Shown here: one piece after another, positions 35,423 through 35,946 of the stretch
Numbering within the stretch: position 1 is the stretch's first letter
How the letters are laid out: the number at the start of each line of letters is the position of its first letter
DNA from: Sulfuricaulis sp049587675
Lineage (GTDB): Bacteria > Pseudomonadota > Gammaproteobacteria > Acidiferrobacterales > Sulfurifustaceae
Direction of reading: 5' to 3'
Assembly: GCF_049587675.1 (NCBI RefSeq)
Contig: NZ_JBAVEJ010000193.1
Coordinates: 1 to 35,946 of the forward strand
Length of the DNA stretch: 35,946 bases
Position numbers and translations under genes: made by a program
Notes under the pieces: model-generated
Database searches by the model: none
What the model was told of the DNA's origin: nothing
The model's input: the letters and a program-made list of their open reading frames with translations, nothing else

Positions 35423-35946
35423 TCAGCGTCGCTTGCGTCGCGACAAACCGAACAATCCGAGCAGCCCGGAACCGAACAACCATACGGCAGCCGGAACCGG
35501 AACGGGCACCACATCAAAATTACTGGTGAATGACGCACTATCACCAGGCGTCAACGAGAAAGTGATCAGGATGCCAATGTTGGAATCGATGGATTCGGGC
35601 GCAGCCTCCCGCGTGGGGAACCCGAAATAGGTACTCGAGGAAGTCGACGCAAATGGAGCCGTGAAACTGGTCGTCGGATCCCACAGTGTGCGCGCAACAT
35701 TGCCATCGATCGAGCCCTGGTAGATCGATGCCCCGGAGGTCGTCAGCGTGGCGCCATTATTATTGTTGTCGGTCAAGGTGAAGCCGATCGAACCCTGCAT
35801 CGCCCCAATTGGGATCGTGGGCGAAACACCGATTGTGGCTCCCAGGCTATAGGTCTGGATTGAGCCACTGGTATTCGTGAGGGTGAAGTTGTTGGTTACG
35901 AACGGATCGCTGTCCATGCTCAGCGACCAACTGTTCACATTGAGAC
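35423..35946 (-). CDS. VPxxA-CTERM (PEP-CTERM class) secreted protein, 5' end outside window
   Basis: The frame is open to the window edge, so the N-terminus with its signal peptide is missing; a GTG at 35938 could start it but has no supporting site. The visible 174 residues are Ser/Thr/Gly/Asn-rich beta-strand sequence. They end with VPVPAAVWLFGSGLLGLFGL and SRRKRR: a VP-x-P-A sorting motif, a membrane helix and a basic tail. This is the VPLPA-type version of the PEP-CTERM signal, which is processed by an exosortase. It is probably a surface or matrix protein linked to exopolysaccharide. No exosortase gene is in the window. Confidence 0.85.
   Translation of the reverse strand, partial: LNVNSWSLSMDSDPFVTNNFTLTNTSGSIQTYSLGATIGVSPTIPIGAMQGSIGFTLTDNNNNGATLTTSGASIYQGSIDGNVARTLWDPTTSFTAPFASTSSSTYFGFPTREAAPESIDSNIGILITFSLTPGDSASFTSNFDVVPVPVPAAVWLFGSGLLGLFGLSRRKRR

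Overview
The window is about 36 kb of GC-rich proteobacterial chromosome. It is probably from a gammaproteobacterium, and possibly from a sulfur- or thiol-metabolising lineage. Support for the class comes from the leuC-leuD-leuB-asd order with a divergent LysR gene, full-length B12-dependent MetH, an Mla-type lipid-transport operon, MipA/OmpV and a VPxxA-CTERM protein. No rRNA, tRNA, CRISPR array or intact insertion sequence was seen. The taxonomic placement is an inference from gene content only.

Layout. 0-5.9 kb: leuC-leuD-leuB-asd on the minus strand (leucine synthesis and aspartate semialdehyde), a divergent LysR regulator, a small unknown gene and a perfect hairpin between convergent genes. 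5.9-11.9 kb: a tight minus-strand operon, aroC - mlaE-like permease - degenerate MlaF-like ATPase - mlaD-like MCE protein - TPR lipoprotein - MFS transporter, preceded by a small unknown gene. 11.9-16.0 kb: a MipA/OmpV protein whose reading frame runs into REP-like palindromes, a GumN/TraB-family protein, and a translationally coupled zinc metallopeptidase and ATP-grasp pair. 16.0-20.6 kb: a small protein resembling the catalytic half of sulfur oxygenase reductase (SOR), behind a promoter with a perfect 12-bp-arm palindrome, then metH. 20.9-27.6 kb: a small exported protein and a Cu/Ag efflux operon (cusB-like, cusA, and an exported 15-repeat ankyrin protein overlapping cusA by 4 bp).

27.8-32.1 kb is the most interesting part. 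An exported 880-residue protein looks like a greatly expanded member of the selenium-binding protein 56 / methanethiol oxidase superfamily. It has a near-consensus sigma-54 promoter, a palindromic upstream activator site and an Fnr/Anr-like box. A divergent sigma-54 activator with a Cys/His-rich PAS domain lies next to it. Since characterised bacterial methanethiol oxidases are copper enzymes, the neighbouring Cu(I) efflux genes suggest a copper-linked periplasmic thiol or sulfur oxidation module under redox and sigma-54 control.

32.1-34.9 kb is a decaying stretch: a tautomerase remnant, a B12-binding radical SAM gene and a START-domain gene all carry frameshifts or stops, around one intact cupredoxin. 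The window ends with a pseudo-receiver protein and the 3' part of a VPxxA-CTERM secreted protein. A 123-bp structured repeat occurs twice, at 11.4 and 16.7 kb.
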